Below are positions 1 to 10,994 of a DNA stretch of 64,000 nt, piece by piece. A model generated the notes under the pieces. That model was not told the origin of the DNA. It ran no database searches and was given only the letters and a program-made list of their open reading frames with translations. The DNA comes from Iris pallida. Taxonomy: Eukaryota; Streptophyta; Magnoliopsida; Asparagales; Iridaceae. A program made the translations under genes and the position numbers. The number at the start of each line of letters is the position of its first letter. Position 1 is the first letter of the stretch. Location: the NCBI GenBank assembly GCA_029216955.1, contig JANAVB010015600.1, forward strand, positions 40,375,156 to 40,439,155, read 5' to 3'.

Positions 1-164
1 GAAGCCAAGCCGTGCCATCATCATTTCAAGACTCTAAAGAAGCTTGTACCTGCCTAAGTTTATCTGGAGTCTGTAATGAGTCTTAGAAATTATTGTAAAC
101 ACAAGAAATGGATGGCAAAATCGAAAGCTAGGGCAGAAATAAGCCCAGGATCATTTTTGGTGGA

Positions 165-415
165 AAACGGCATACCGACGGTATACCGGTGTATACCGAC
201 GGTATACCGGTTTTTGTTCACAGAAAGTTTATGTTTACAAAACCGGCATACCGACGGCATACCGGTCCATACCGACGGTATACCGCTTCCGAAACGTTGA
301 AATTCCAACGGTCGGATTTCCAGCAATTAATGATCCCAACGGCTATATTTCTAGCCGTTGCAATCCCAGACCGGTATACCGCCGGTATGCCGGATCATAC
401 CGGCGGTGTGCCGGT
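165..415. repeat. Array of CGGTATACCG palindromic motifs in LTR
   Basis: The 10-bp palindrome CGGTATACCG and one-base variants (CGGCATACCG, CGGTATGCCG) recur about ten times between 165 and 415, in clusters at 170-212, 243-287 and 370-415. The spacing is short and irregular. It lies upstream of the TATA box at 459, where LTR enhancers usually sit. Related GGTATACC motifs appear near 14590-14690. Confidence 0.75.
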
Positions 416-458
416 TCGTGACTGAAAAGTTGTATTTGGCTTCTTTTCAAGCTTTGGT

Positions 459-467
459 TATAAATAG
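459..467 (+). promoter_or_regulatory. TATA box of SIRE-like LTR
   Basis: TATAAATAG lies about 540 bases before the LTR end, downstream of the CGGTATACCG array. The second SIRE-like LTR has the same TATAAATAG at 62843-62851, about 480 bases before its end, which supports the assignment. Confidence 0.55.
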
Positions 468-647
468 CCTTGAACCCCTTCATTCAAGGTTGATGCTTTG
501 AGCCTAAAAATTTCTAAACCACCAAAGCCTATCCACAAACAACTCTACAAAGCTTTCATTTGCCATTCACAAATTGTGTTAGAGTTATTGAGTTGAAAAG
601 TGAGATCTTCATCCTATTGTATAAGGAGATCAAAACCTATTGTGAAA

Positions 648-752
648 GGTTGAAGTTGGAGAGTCTTCGTATCCAAACTCTCGGTTGAAGTTGGGGAGTC
701 TTCGTATCCAAACTCTCGGTTGAAGTTGGAGAGCCCTTCGGATTAAAGCTCT
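648..752 (+). repeat. Three tandem 35-bp repeats in LTR
   Basis: Units start at 648, 683 and 718 with GGTTGAAGTTGG and continue GAGTCTTCGTATCCAAACTC. Units 1 and 2 differ by one base; unit 3 diverges in its second half. They lie in the likely transcribed R/U5 part of the LTR. Confidence 0.85.
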
Positions 753-1007
753 TGTGTAAGAAGTTGGCGAGTTCTTCGGATCCAAACTCGTGTGTAACTA
801 TTTGCTCAAATAGTGGATTAAAGCCGGAGAGAGTTCCGGGACTGGACTGCCTCTTAGGAGGATACCAGGATATATCGGGTGTCGGTATTGTGTTTGCTTC
901 TTCTCTTGCACTTATATTTTTAAATTGCCAATTAGCTTGTGCTAAGTGCTTGATTAGTTAGCTTGACCCTATTCACCCCCCCTCTAGGGTTCCTACACAA
1001 CACTCGA

Positions 1008-2402
1008 GTGATGGAGAAATTTTTTCACTCTTTACTTCCACAATTTGAGCATATCGTAGTAATTATTGAATAAAGTATGACTATTGAGCAACTTAAGGGC
1101 TCATTACAAGCCTATGAAGAAAAGAAAAAGAAAAAGCAAGAGACGTTGGAGCGACACCATCAAATGGAGCTCACTTTCAAGGAGAAAGAAGAAAGCTTCA
1201 CCAATCAAAGAAGTCAAAGAGGTCGTGGTCGAAGTTGTGAAACAGAGGAAAGAACTCATTACAAGACATTCATCAATGGAAAAGGAGGCAAAAACTATAC
1301 TACAAGAGGACATAGAAGAGAAAGTTTCACAAGAAGTGGTGAAAGCCAAAGGTGATAAATCTCAAGTTGAATGCTATAATTGTCATAAGCTTGGACATTA
1401 TGCACCAGGTTGTAGAAACACAACTAAAAATGTTGAAGAAAAAGCTCACTATGTTGAAGAAGAAATACAAGAGAACTCAACTCTATTGTTTGCACACGAA
1501 GAAGAAGAAGAAGAAGAAGAAGAAGATATAATTAAACACATGGTATCTTCACATGGAGGAAAACAACCATATGCATGTGTGAAAGCATAAACATCTCTAT
1601 GGATCTTAATGAGTTCATTGGTAATTATCTCACTTTTGAAGGAGATCAAGATACACTAGTGAATGAAAAAGAGAGGGGAGAAGAAATTTTTCAAGAAATT
1701 GATACAAGTGGAGACATTGTGTTCAATGAAGAAAGCTCGCAGCAACCAGATGTCCAAGAATCAAGGTACGAATTGGTTTCTCTCATGGAAGAAGAAGAAG
1801 AAAAAGTACACACACAAGAAAAAGTGCAAGAGTCTATTACTCCGCTCGTGACGTGATCAGTACCATCTCAAGAAAATTTTCCACCTTCATCCTCGGATGA
1901 GAGAAGTGCTCCAAACTTGAAAAGTTTTCAAGAGGAGATTGAGGTAATCAATAATTAAAACAATCTAACATATTTTTGTCCTTTTATCGATTCTGAAACA
2001 ATAGGTTTTGAAGAAGCAGCACAAAACAAGAAATAGAGAGATGCTGTGGATGAAGAAATCAAGGATATCATGAAGGACGATACTTTGGAGCTAGAGACAC
2101 TAAAGTGGTAAAATAAAATTGGAATAAAAAGTATCTACAGTCCAAAGAGCAATGCTCAAGTTGAAGTCAAGAGGTACAAGCATAGACTACTTGCAAAATG
2201 TTGCAATCGAAGATTGAGCACCGACTATAATGAAAAACAAGCCCATCTACCCAAGATTACGTATCGGAAGAAAGGAAATGCAACGAAAATATGTCAACAT
2301 GCAAAAGTAAGTTACCGATATCTTAACCAAGCAAATCGAGGAAGAAACACTATTCAAGGCAAGAAATTCGCTTGGAATCGCAAAATCAAGTTTAAGGGTG
2401 AC
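1008..2402 (+). pseudogene. Internally deleted Ty1/copia gag-pol remnant
   Basis: Pieces of a copia polyprotein are present in the right order, but most of the gene is missing. From 1008 the frame reads a gag segment with a stop before the MTIEQLKGSLQAYEEK stretch at 1077. A frameshift then leads into a CCHC zinc knuckle, CYNCHKLGHYAPGC, near 1372-1413, followed by a Glu-rich run encoded by GAA repeats (1498-1526). About 1575-1856 resembles the region after integrase (TSGDIVFNEE). About 2005-2200 resembles the start of reverse transcriptase, and 2285-2400 the RNase H tail (LTKQIEEETLFKARNSLGI). The protease active site, integrase core and RT catalytic region are not seen. It is non-autonomous and dead as a protein gene. 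Confidence 0.75.
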
Positions 2403-2815
2403 TGTTGAAGATAAACTTGATTTTATGAGTATGTTTTTTGAGCCCAACAAATCTAATTAATCTACTACCATTGGATTTTGTTCATTAGAGACTCTTTTTA
2501 GTTTTGAGTTTAGTCCATGTTCTAGGAAGTTATATACCTAGAATGTTCATGAAAAATATCTATGTGCTACAAAGATCCTAATATTAATTGTAAAAGAGTT
2601 TAAAATGATTTCATACTATTTTTAAAAAGTGTTTAGACTCTTCCAAGAGTCCTACAAAAGGGGTGCTCTTTCCTCATTTTGTATACAACAAAAATAAAAA
2701 ACTTAATGCTATTATAAAAAAAAAAATCGTCCATTCTTCTCTTCCACCAAAATCTTCTCTATAAAATTTTCTCCCACCCTAAATTTCTTCCTCCTAGCTA
2801 GTTGGTCCACCAAAA
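2403..2815 (+). repeat. Possible 3' LTR of the deleted copia element
   Basis: TGTTGAAGAT begins directly after the decayed pol tail, where a copia 3' LTR would start. The segment is AT-rich and ends in a C/T-rich stretch. I could not pair it with a 5' LTR in the window, so both the call and the right boundary are inference. Confidence 0.35.
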
Positions 2816-3090
2816 TATTAGGCTAAATTATACTAATGGCACCCAAAATTATACTAGTCGGCCTTTTTTGACACCTTAACTTTTTACTACTAGATTTTGG
2901 CATCTCAATTTTATAAATTGTACTAATGGCACCCAAAATATTAGGCTAAATTATACTAATGGCACCCAAAATCGTCCATATATATTAGGCTAAATTATAC
3001 TAATGGCACCCAAATTATACTAGTCGGCCTTTTTTGACACCTTAACTTTTTACTACTAGATTTTGGCATCTCAATTTTATAAATTGTTCT
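2816..3090. repeat. Direct duplication of fold-back terminus
   Basis: The sequence starting ATTAGGCTAAATTATAC at about 2818 is repeated at about 2985, with a shorter partial copy near 2940. The two long copies (about 100 bp) share the ACTAGTCGGCC and TTTTTACTACTAGATTTTGG stretches. This is a local duplication of the left terminus of the element at 2987-4171. Confidence 0.8.
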
Positions 3091-4171
3091 TTTGAACAAA
3101 CTTTTGTCAATTTTGAAATACATCGAAACCACTTCAAAATGATGTGTCAATACAAGTATTGAATGTGCTTTTGTACTACAAGATATTTTTTTGAGAAATT
3201 TTGAGTTGCACCCCACTTTATTTTACCCATATTTAAGGTGCACCCCACTGCTTTACCCTAAAGCACGAACCCCCTCCCCCCCCCCCCCACTTTTGATGAA
3301 AACCGTCCATAGCTGACGGTCAACTCCATTGACCGACATTTTTGGACGAAAATACCCTCGTCTTTTCCATCCCCAAACTCAAACCCAAACCCAAACCTTA
3401 ATACCTAATCCCTACTGCACCCAACACCAACATCACCATCACCACGACCCCTACTACCACCATCACCTTCACCAACACCACCATCACCACCACCGCTCCC
3501 CCGTCGCCCTCTCTCCGGCGCCCCCGTGCCCCCGCCCTCGCTCCTGCTCCGGCACCCTCGGACAGATCCGACAGCGGCAGATGCGGCAACGGGCACGACC
3601 GTTGTGGAAGGAGGGGCGGAGTGGGGGCGAGGGCCGTTGTAGGAGGAGGAGCAACAACGTCAGCGGGCGCGGAAGCGGGCGCGGAAGCGGGCGCGGCAGC
3701 TTCGGATGAGGCAGTAGGCGCGGCAGCGACAGTTGCGGTGGGGGCGGGGGTGCGTAGAGGCGGTGGGGGAGGGGCCATTGTGGGAGGAGGAGGATTAGGG
3801 ATTATGGATTAGGGTTTGGGTTTGGGTTTGGGGAGAGAGAAGACGATGGTATTTTCGTCAAAAAATGTCGGTCAAAGAGCTTGATCGTCAGCTATGGATG
3901 GTTCCCATCAAAAGTTGTGGGGGAGGGAGGGAGGGGAGGGTCGTGCTTTATGGTAAAGCAGTGGGGTCCACCTTCAATATGGGTAAAAAAAATGAAAATA
4001 TGTCTATTTTTTTAAGTGACCTCGATGTGTTTTAAAATTGATGAAAAGTGTTTCACTTTTTTTTTATTTATGAAATTGGAATGTTAAAATTGAACAGAGA
4101 AAAATTACGATGACTAAAATGTCCAAGCACTATAGTTGGAGTACCATTAGTCCATTCGAATAATTTAGCCT
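2987..4171. mobile_element. Long-terminal-inverted-repeat (fold-back) DNA element
   Basis: The ends are perfect inverted 12-mers, AGGCTAAATTAT at 2987 and its complement ending at 4171. Similarity between the arms continues inward: an outer arm (about 2987-3180 with 4005-4171) and an inner arm (about 3222-3410 with 3795-3990) sharing the complement of GGTGCACCCCACTGCTTTACC and of TTGATGAAAACCGTCCATAGCTGACG-like sequence. The centre (3420-3790) is GC- and trinucleotide-rich with no credible gene. It could be one MULE-like element or two nested inverted-repeat elements. The flanks are AT-rich, so a target duplication is ambiguous. Confidence 0.65.
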
Positions 4172-4245
4172 ATATACCTACTTCTCCAAGCTAAATATTT
4201 ATACATACGCTAGATATATGTTAGGCCCTAACCGATGGATATACT

Positions 4246-4443
4246 CAGGGCCGGCCCAAGGTAAGTCTGATAATACTTCGGACTTGGACAATTTCCCTCT
4301 ATAGGACAACCCTCCGGTGATTTAGTTTCCTTAGGACTGATCCAATAGTCCAAATCCGACTTAAGCCTATATCTTTCGATATGGATGAAGAACAACTAAA
4401 ATTATCTTCGGCTAAGACAACCCAACTCCCCGGATAGGCCCTG
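4246..4443. mobile_element. hAT-type MITE with 8-bp target site duplication
   Basis: A 198-bp insertion starts CAGGGCCGGCC and ends GGATAGGCCCTG, giving a CAGGGCC terminal inverted repeat. It is flanked by the identical 8-mer GATATACT at 4238-4245 and 4444-4451. Eight-base duplications and CAGGG-type ends are typical of hAT elements. It has no coding capacity, so it would depend on a transposase from elsewhere. Confidence 0.8.
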
Positions 4444-4451
4444 GATATACT

Positions 4452-4614
4452 CCATTTAAGCTCGATCGCTAAATGGTTTTTACTAGAACAATTAGTTAAC
4501 ATATAACTTTCGAGCCAAACTATAGCTTACAAGATTCATGGAGAATTACTTATGTGGCCGGGCCTATGCCATTCAAAGTCTGTATGTAGCTGAATTGACG
4601 TACGAGCCGCACCC

Positions 4615-4647
<33 letters not shown>

Positions 4648-4885
4648 ACTGCACGCCTATGGAAACAACCACATATGCAACAACGAAAGATTAGGATGCC
4701 CCAATGTATAGATAGCCTACCAGCACATTACCTCCAGTCAGCTAGAGCATGATGACCAAAGCAACAGCGATGAGGCTAGCATGTTCGCTGGTCTGTCCCG
4801 GTCTCCACTTTATAACTCGTGCGACCGGTCTGTTTCCATTTAATTCCAATTTCCAAGAGATAGGCTCTGGTCCTTGCATGATCAC

Positions 4886-4924
<39 letters not shown>

Positions 4925-6228
4925 CAACTGTGCCAGCTTGTTTAAGTGAGCTGGAGAGTTTGGTTTATGTGAGTTGGACCCATGGCCACATGGGAGATTT
5001 GCGTTAGGACAGCTACGAGGACCAAACCCTAACCCTAATTAATGTTTCCACCCTGGACCTGACTACAAGCTCTGAACGTACATCGATCACTAAGAGCTTT
5101 GCTATGCCTACAACTAAATATTTACAATTTTCTTACGAGGGGGAGGAAAATGATGGGATCGGATGGAGCCCATATAACAGGGAAGACATTTGGTTGTAGA
5201 CAGCATTTTCCGATCACTAATGCATACAGCAAACTGTTGTAAGTACGTGTCAGCAGTTGATTAGCCCATCAACATCGAGACATCTTTTTTTGAACAACAA
5301 CATCGAGACATCCATGATACTTGAAAACGATTAAAAATAAACCGTATAAATCTTATGTATATTCTCACGTAATTAAAATTTAAATAAATTCTAACTAATT
5401 GTTCAACTATCTAATATTTTCTAGCTTATATAATCAAACATCTCTAACTCATGTGGTTAAGGTGGAAGATTTTTTTTTTAGACGGGTCCGATTCCACATG
5501 ACAACGTTATCTATAACAAAGACTGATTTATTATTTTTTAACAAAATTTTTTATGCACGTACATGTTACTATTATATAGCTCTTGGGGTACATTCAATGA
5601 CACGTGCCCAAGATCAAGTTATTTAGAGCATGTATGATACTCATGATCGAGTAATATCTTGCTAATTAGTGAATTATAACACAACTTGTGTACTATCAAC
5701 ATTTCAACGAGTACAAAAGGGAAACTTCAAGGTGTAAAGGAAGGACTAGGAGATCTAAATTTTGGATCCAGAAAAGAAGTTGTACATGTTGGAACAAAAG
5801 ACCATAAATCTTCTTTAAACCAAGAATGTATGATCTTTTTTTGAACGGACTATATCAAGAAACAACTAAAATTTTAATTTACCTGAAATTATTTATGATT
5901 TCACTACTTTGACAGAAATGTTTTATTCCATAAAATATTCTGAATAAATAAGATTTATGGACTATTTTCTAATCATTTTCGAGAATTTGAACTACTAATA
6001 ACGGAAGCGCCTTATCTATACACTACTACTTAAGTTGCCTACAAAACAGCTAAAAATGGGGTGTCCTAATGTCAATCCCAGTGTCGAAAGGCTCTATCGG
6101 GGTCAAAATGTTCATAGTACTTACCACCAATATTATATCGAGGAACTGTTTGCAGCATTAGCATTAGCAACACTCAAAACCAATAAAGTTAAGGAAAAAA
6201 ATCATGAGGCATTTGCAAGTTATATATT
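4452..6228. other. Unassigned non-coding stretch with simple repeats
   Basis: No credible gene is visible. The stretch contains a poly-A run of about 30 bases at 4614-4645, a GA microsatellite at about 4889-4921, and AT-rich sequence from 5300 on. A short duplication of ACATCGAGACATC brackets a T-rich insert near 5272-5312. ORFs here are short and show no recognisable domain. Confidence 0.6.
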
Positions 6229-7060
6229 TGTTGGTGTTTTATTCTATGAGTTGTGTGTTCACAACACTCTATTGTTAAAAGATAGTCCCACATCGGAAAA
6301 TCACACCAATATGTATCTCTATATATTACTTATGAAGGAATAGAGAGATGCACATGGGTTGAGGCCCAATGGAGGGTGCCATGTGGGAGGATTTTACATA
6401 GAGGTGAGAATAAGAAACCAACTTTTGGCCAAATGAAAATAGATTTAAATCTATTGGAGCTAAGCCCCGAGACTCGGACTCGGGCTCGGGCTTGGGCTAA
6501 TGGGCTTTTGAGGCTTATTGTGGCTTTTTGTAACGTCCGCGGGTCTTGTGGGCTCAGATCCGGAAATGGCTCAGATCCAGAAAATCCGGATCTGGCATTA
6601 ATCCAGGGCGTACGTTCAGAATTTGAAAAGCCCACCTCGTGCCTATAATATCAGCAGCATCTCCTCTCTCCAGGGTTACAGAAAATAATCAGAGAATTTC
6701 CAGAGAGAGAGAAGTGCTGCTGCTATTCCGAGGAGTCATCGACATTTTTGGCCAGCGTTCTAAAGTTCTCTTCGAACTTGCTGGTTCCTGGAGGCTTGTC
6801 CGTAAGGCGGATATAGCTTTGAGCGCCGGTGATCTTTCACCCCAGCAGGCTTTCTTCTTCCTCTGTTGCCTTCGAGAATACCGTCGCTTCTCTTTAGAAG
6901 TTATACGGTTCTGTTGCCTTCGAGAAATATTACGAAATAATCTTTTTAGATTCTCGTAATACAACATCACCTTCTTTAGGGTGTTGTTGCAGGAAACATT
7001 GTCTTTACAATAGTTTCTGAAATCGTATTTTTCCATCGATTGTTCGCCAAGGGACTAACA
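6229..7060 (+). repeat. 5' LTR of copia element
   Basis: It starts TGTTGGTGTTTT and ends GGGACTAACA, and matches the 3' LTR almost throughout. At 832 bp it is about 200 bp shorter: it has fewer GGACTC and GGGCTT hexamers near 6473-6497, and it lacks the GTACG-rich block found at about 12397-12564 in the 3' copy. The TAGTCCCACATCGGAAAA stretch near 6283-6301 is a segment often seen in plant LTRs. Confidence 0.9.
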
Positions 7061-7082
7061 ATCTCAAAGCTATATCAAAAAG

Positions 7083-10000
7083 ATGGATAACTCACGTGCA
7101 TCGCTCGTCAATACCGACTTTAATAAGTTGGAGAAATTTGACGGCGAACATTTTCAAATCTGGAAACGGAAAGTAACATTAAACATTCAACTCGTGGAAG
7201 TTGATCACGTGCTGAATGAGGAAGAACCGGTCGTTCCAACAACCGGAACCGCAGAAGTTATTGCCGCTGCTAAGTCCAAGCAGGCAAAATGGATTAGAGA
7301 AAACAGTATCTGTAAACTGTTGATTCTTAATAGCATGGAAGACTCTCTGGCAGAGTCTTATTCCAAGAAGAATTCTGCCAAAGAGATTTGGGACTCCTTG
7401 GGGAAATTGTACGAAGATGACGAGAATCGGTCCAAGATCTTCTTGGTTGAAAGATACCACAAGTGGACCTTCGAAGATGAGAAGGCTATGCTGTCCCAAG
7501 TAAAGGAGTTTCTGAAGCTGCGCCAAAAATTAGATGACGAGAAGATGCCTCTTGTCGACAAGTTTGTCGTTGGAGGAATCGTCTCTAAACTTCCTGCGGG
7601 GTGGAGCAACTTCTATGCAAGGATGCACCGCAAGAAGCTGGACATATGTATGGAAGATCTCCTGCAAGAGATCCATGTTGAGGACGAGATGCGCTCTCAA
7701 CAGAAGATGGATTCTCTGTCCAAACAACTGGCGAAAGCAAATCTGGTCCAAACCAGAGAGTACAAGGGGAAGCAGGCGGCTTCTCCTCATAAGAAGAAGA
7801 AGGACTTCACTAATCTGAAAGTGAAGAGTCCTTCATTCAAGAATCAGAAATCCAAGTCCCATGTGACTTGTTTCAAATGTGGCAAGAAGGGCCACTACAA
7901 AAGTGACTGCAAGGAACCAGAAAAAGGTGAGCCTAGTAAGGTTTCTTTGGTTACTAATCTGGTTGCAATGATAGCACAGGTTGCAAATGCGGGAGTTGAC
8001 TCGGACTGGTGGATAGACACTGGTGCGATATGTCATGTTTGCTCAGACAAGGAATGGTTCGAGTCATATGAGCCAACTTCCGAGAAAGTCTTAATGGCAA
8101 ACCAGGCACAAGCTGAAGTACTGGGGATCGGGACGGTGGAGCTGAAACTCACATCGGGAAACACTCTGACGCTTCAAGGAGTGAAGCATGTTCCTGCAAT
8201 TGCTAAGAACCTGATCTCTGGGAGCCTGCTTTGTAACGCAGGCTTGAGGATGGACATCAATGCTGGCCAGATGGTGATGTCCAAGAAGGGTACATTCTTC
8301 GGAAAAGCTTTCCAGACTGAAGGAATGTACAAAATTCAGCTTGTTGTAACCCAGAAAAATGATATTAATGCTATTTCTACTTTGAACTATTCTTTTGAGT
8401 TGTGGCATAATAGGCTAGGACATGTTCATTGTAAAAGAATTAACAAAATGTCTAGCCTAGGACTTATCTCCAAGTGTGGGGGTAAGGTAGAGAAATGTGA
8501 AGTGTGTGCTCAGACGAAGATCACAAGGAAACCCTTTCACAGGGTCCATCGAAGCACAGATCTTATGGAGTTGGTTCACTCAGATATCTGTGATTTCAAG
8601 CAATTCTCTACAAAAGTCGGGATGAAGTATTTTATTACTTTCATCGACGACTTCTCAAAGTATGCTTTTGTCTACTTGCTCAAGTCTAAAGACGAAGCAT
8701 TCGAGAAGTTCAAGGAGTTCAGGGCCGAGGCTGAACGACAAACTGGACAACAACTCAAAAGGCTAAGGAGTGATCGAGGCGGGGAGTATCGGTCTCATGA
8801 TTTCTCATCATTCTGTAAAGAACATGGAATCATAAATGAGACGACGGCTCCGTACTCTCCTCAATCCAACGGAGTAGCAGAAAGGAAGAACAGAACGTTG
8901 ACAGAGATGATGAACTCTATGCTGTTGATTGCGGGTCTTCCAAAGAGCTTCTGGGGAGAAGCTGCATTAACGGCTACTTTTATTCTCAATAGAGTACCGT
9001 ATGCAACTTCGGATATAACCCCTCATGAACTCTGGTTCAAAGTCAGACCTAACTTGAATGTCATTCGAGTGTGGGGGTGTCTGGCTTATGTGAAGCTCCC
9101 AGATCTGAAGATTCAGAAGCTGGGGACTAGGACTACTAAGGCTATCTTCTTGGGTTATGCCGAGAAGAGTGACGCTCGGAGATTCCTTGATATAGAATCA
9201 AATCATATCATTGAATCTCGCGATGCTGAATATTTTGAAGACAAGTTTGCAAGGCACAAAAATATTGTTCTCGCGGATCTTCCGGAGAATGATGAGAGTG
9301 CAAAGCAGACAGAAGTCCTTATCGAACCAGTAGTCCAATAAGAAGCTATTGTCGAAGAGACACCAGTTGAACCAGAACTCGCTGAGCCGTTAACTAAGCG
9401 AGTAAGGAGGCCGAAAGACTTCGGAGATGACTTCGTCACCTATCATGTGGAAGCAGATCCGCTTACCTATGATGAGGCGATGAAGACCAGAGATGCTGTA
9501 TTCTGGAAGGAGGCGATAGACAACGAGATTGACTCAATCACCTCCAACAACACATGGGTGTTAGTTGACCTGCCAGAAGGAGCAAGACCCATCGGATGCA
9601 AATGGATCTTCAAGAAGAAGATGAAAGCAGATGGAACCATTGACAAGTTCAAGGCCAGGCTAGTGGCCAAGGGGTTTGCTCAGAAGCAGGGGATCGACTA
9701 CTTTGACACTTATGCTCCAGTAGCTCGGATGATAACCATCAGATTGTTAATTGCTCTAGCAGCAATACACAAGCTGGTGATACATCAGATGGATCTGAAA
9801 ACGGCATTCCTTAATGGCGAGCTGACCGAAGAGATCTACATGCAACAACCAGAAGGTTTTGTCGTCAGAGGTCTGGAAGACAAAGTCTGCAAGTTGATGA
9901 AGTCTCTATATGGTTTGAAACAAGCTCCCAAAATGTGGCATGAGAAGTTTGACAAGGTGATAAGGTCAAATGGCTACAGGGTCAGTGAAACAGACAAGTG

Positions 10001-10994
10001 TGTCTATACGAAGTTTGCTGACGGAAGAGGAGTAATCGTTTGTCTTTACGTGGACGAGATGCTAATCCTAGGTACGGATTTAGACTGCGTCACAGAGACA
10101 AAGAAATTCCTCTCGACCAAGTTCAGTATGAAGGACTTGGGGGATGCCGACGTAATCTTGGGGCTCAAGATCATCCGGACAGGTACTGGAATAGCGCTGT
10201 CACAATCTCATTATATTGAGAAGATGCTCACTCGCTACGGGTATCAAGATCTTCCTATAATTGATACACCGTACCGGAGTGATCAGAAGCTGGAGCCAAA
10301 TTCGAGGAAAAGCGTCAGGCAGTTGGAGTACGCTAGCGTCATCGGAAGCTTGATGTACGCTACTACTGCCACAAGGCCTGACATAGCTTTTGCGGTGGGA
10401 ATGCTGAGTCGGTTCACTAGCAACCCAGGCGTTGAACACTGAAACGCTGTGAAGCGTGTTATGAGATATCTAAAAAAGACTCAGACATTTGCACTATACT
10501 ACAACGGAGATCCGTCAGTAGTGGAAGGCTTCAGTGATGCTAGCTGGTGTTCAGAGGTGGAGAGCGAGTATTCGACAGGTGGATTCATATTCGCTTTGGA
10601 CGGAGCTGCTATATCGTGGAAATCGAAGAAGCAGACAATGTTATCTCGCTCCTCCATGGAATCTGAATTCTTTGCATTGGATGCTGCTGCAGATGAAGCA
10701 GAGTGGCTTCGGGAGCTCATGTATGATCTTCCAGTGGTTGGAGCTCAGATACAGGCAATCTCGATATACTGTGACAACCAGGCGGCAGCAGCAGTAGCAT
10801 CAAATGAACTCTTTAACGGAAAGAAGAGGACTGTGCGGTCAAAGCACAGAGCAGTGAACGATCTCATCAAACGAGGCGTCATTGCAGTGATCGATATTCG
10901 GAGTCAGGAGAACCTGGCGGATCCGTTCATGAAAGGCCTCAAACGACAGCTGGTCGAGGACACAGCAAGGAAGATGGGTTTGAAGGCATTCTAA
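7083..10994 (+). pseudogene. Ty1/copia gag-pol polyprotein, two nonsense codons
   Basis: A single reading frame of about 1304 codons is broken only by TAA at 9339-9341 and TGA at 10440-10442; the latter stands where the conserved HWNAVKR tryptophan is expected. Domains in order: UBN2/DUF4219-type gag (residues about 10-200), CCHC knuckle CFKCGKKGHYKSDC (about 262-275), aspartic protease WWIDTGAICHVC (about 310), integrase zinc region HNRLGHVHC...CEVC (about 440-480), integrase core with HSDIC, SDRGGEYR and the Glu in SNGVAERKN (about 500-605), RT from WIFKKKM (about 840), and RNase H with FSDASWC, SMESEF and CDNQAA (about 1150-1240). The RT motif reads YVDE, not YVDD (10047-10058). The start is the first ATG after the 5' LTR. 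It is probably inactive. Confidence 0.93.

Larger units (their letters stand above)
1..1003 (+). repeat. SIRE-like Ty1/copia LTR, 3' portion
   Basis: The block ends in a CACCCCCCTCTAGGG-type tract at about 972-990 and then ACAACA, which is typical of the LTR terminus of SIRE-like copia elements. The last 350 bases follow the same plan as the LTR at 62385-63328: a paired half-repeat TATTTG...CAAATA, a 'gactggactg' stretch, and the C-rich end. A TATA box lies at 459-467. No tRNA-Met primer site follows; copia gag-like coding sequence starts within a few bases instead, so this is probably a solo or truncated LTR sitting in an older copia fragment. The left end is outside the window or not recognisable. 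Confidence 0.7.

Noticed and set aside
3380..3405. Telomere-like CCCAAAC repeats
   Set aside because: Only about three units, not the plant CCCTAAA sequence, and mirrored at 3805-3835 as part of the inverted arms.
3329..3812. His-rich, Gly/Ala-rich frames in the fold-back element centre
   Set aside because: Both strands are open because of CACCAT and GGCGGC-type triplet repeats; no start context or domain.
6035..6343. 102-codon frame crossing the left edge of the copia LTR
   Set aside because: It reads across the insertion boundary at 6229 and shows no domain.
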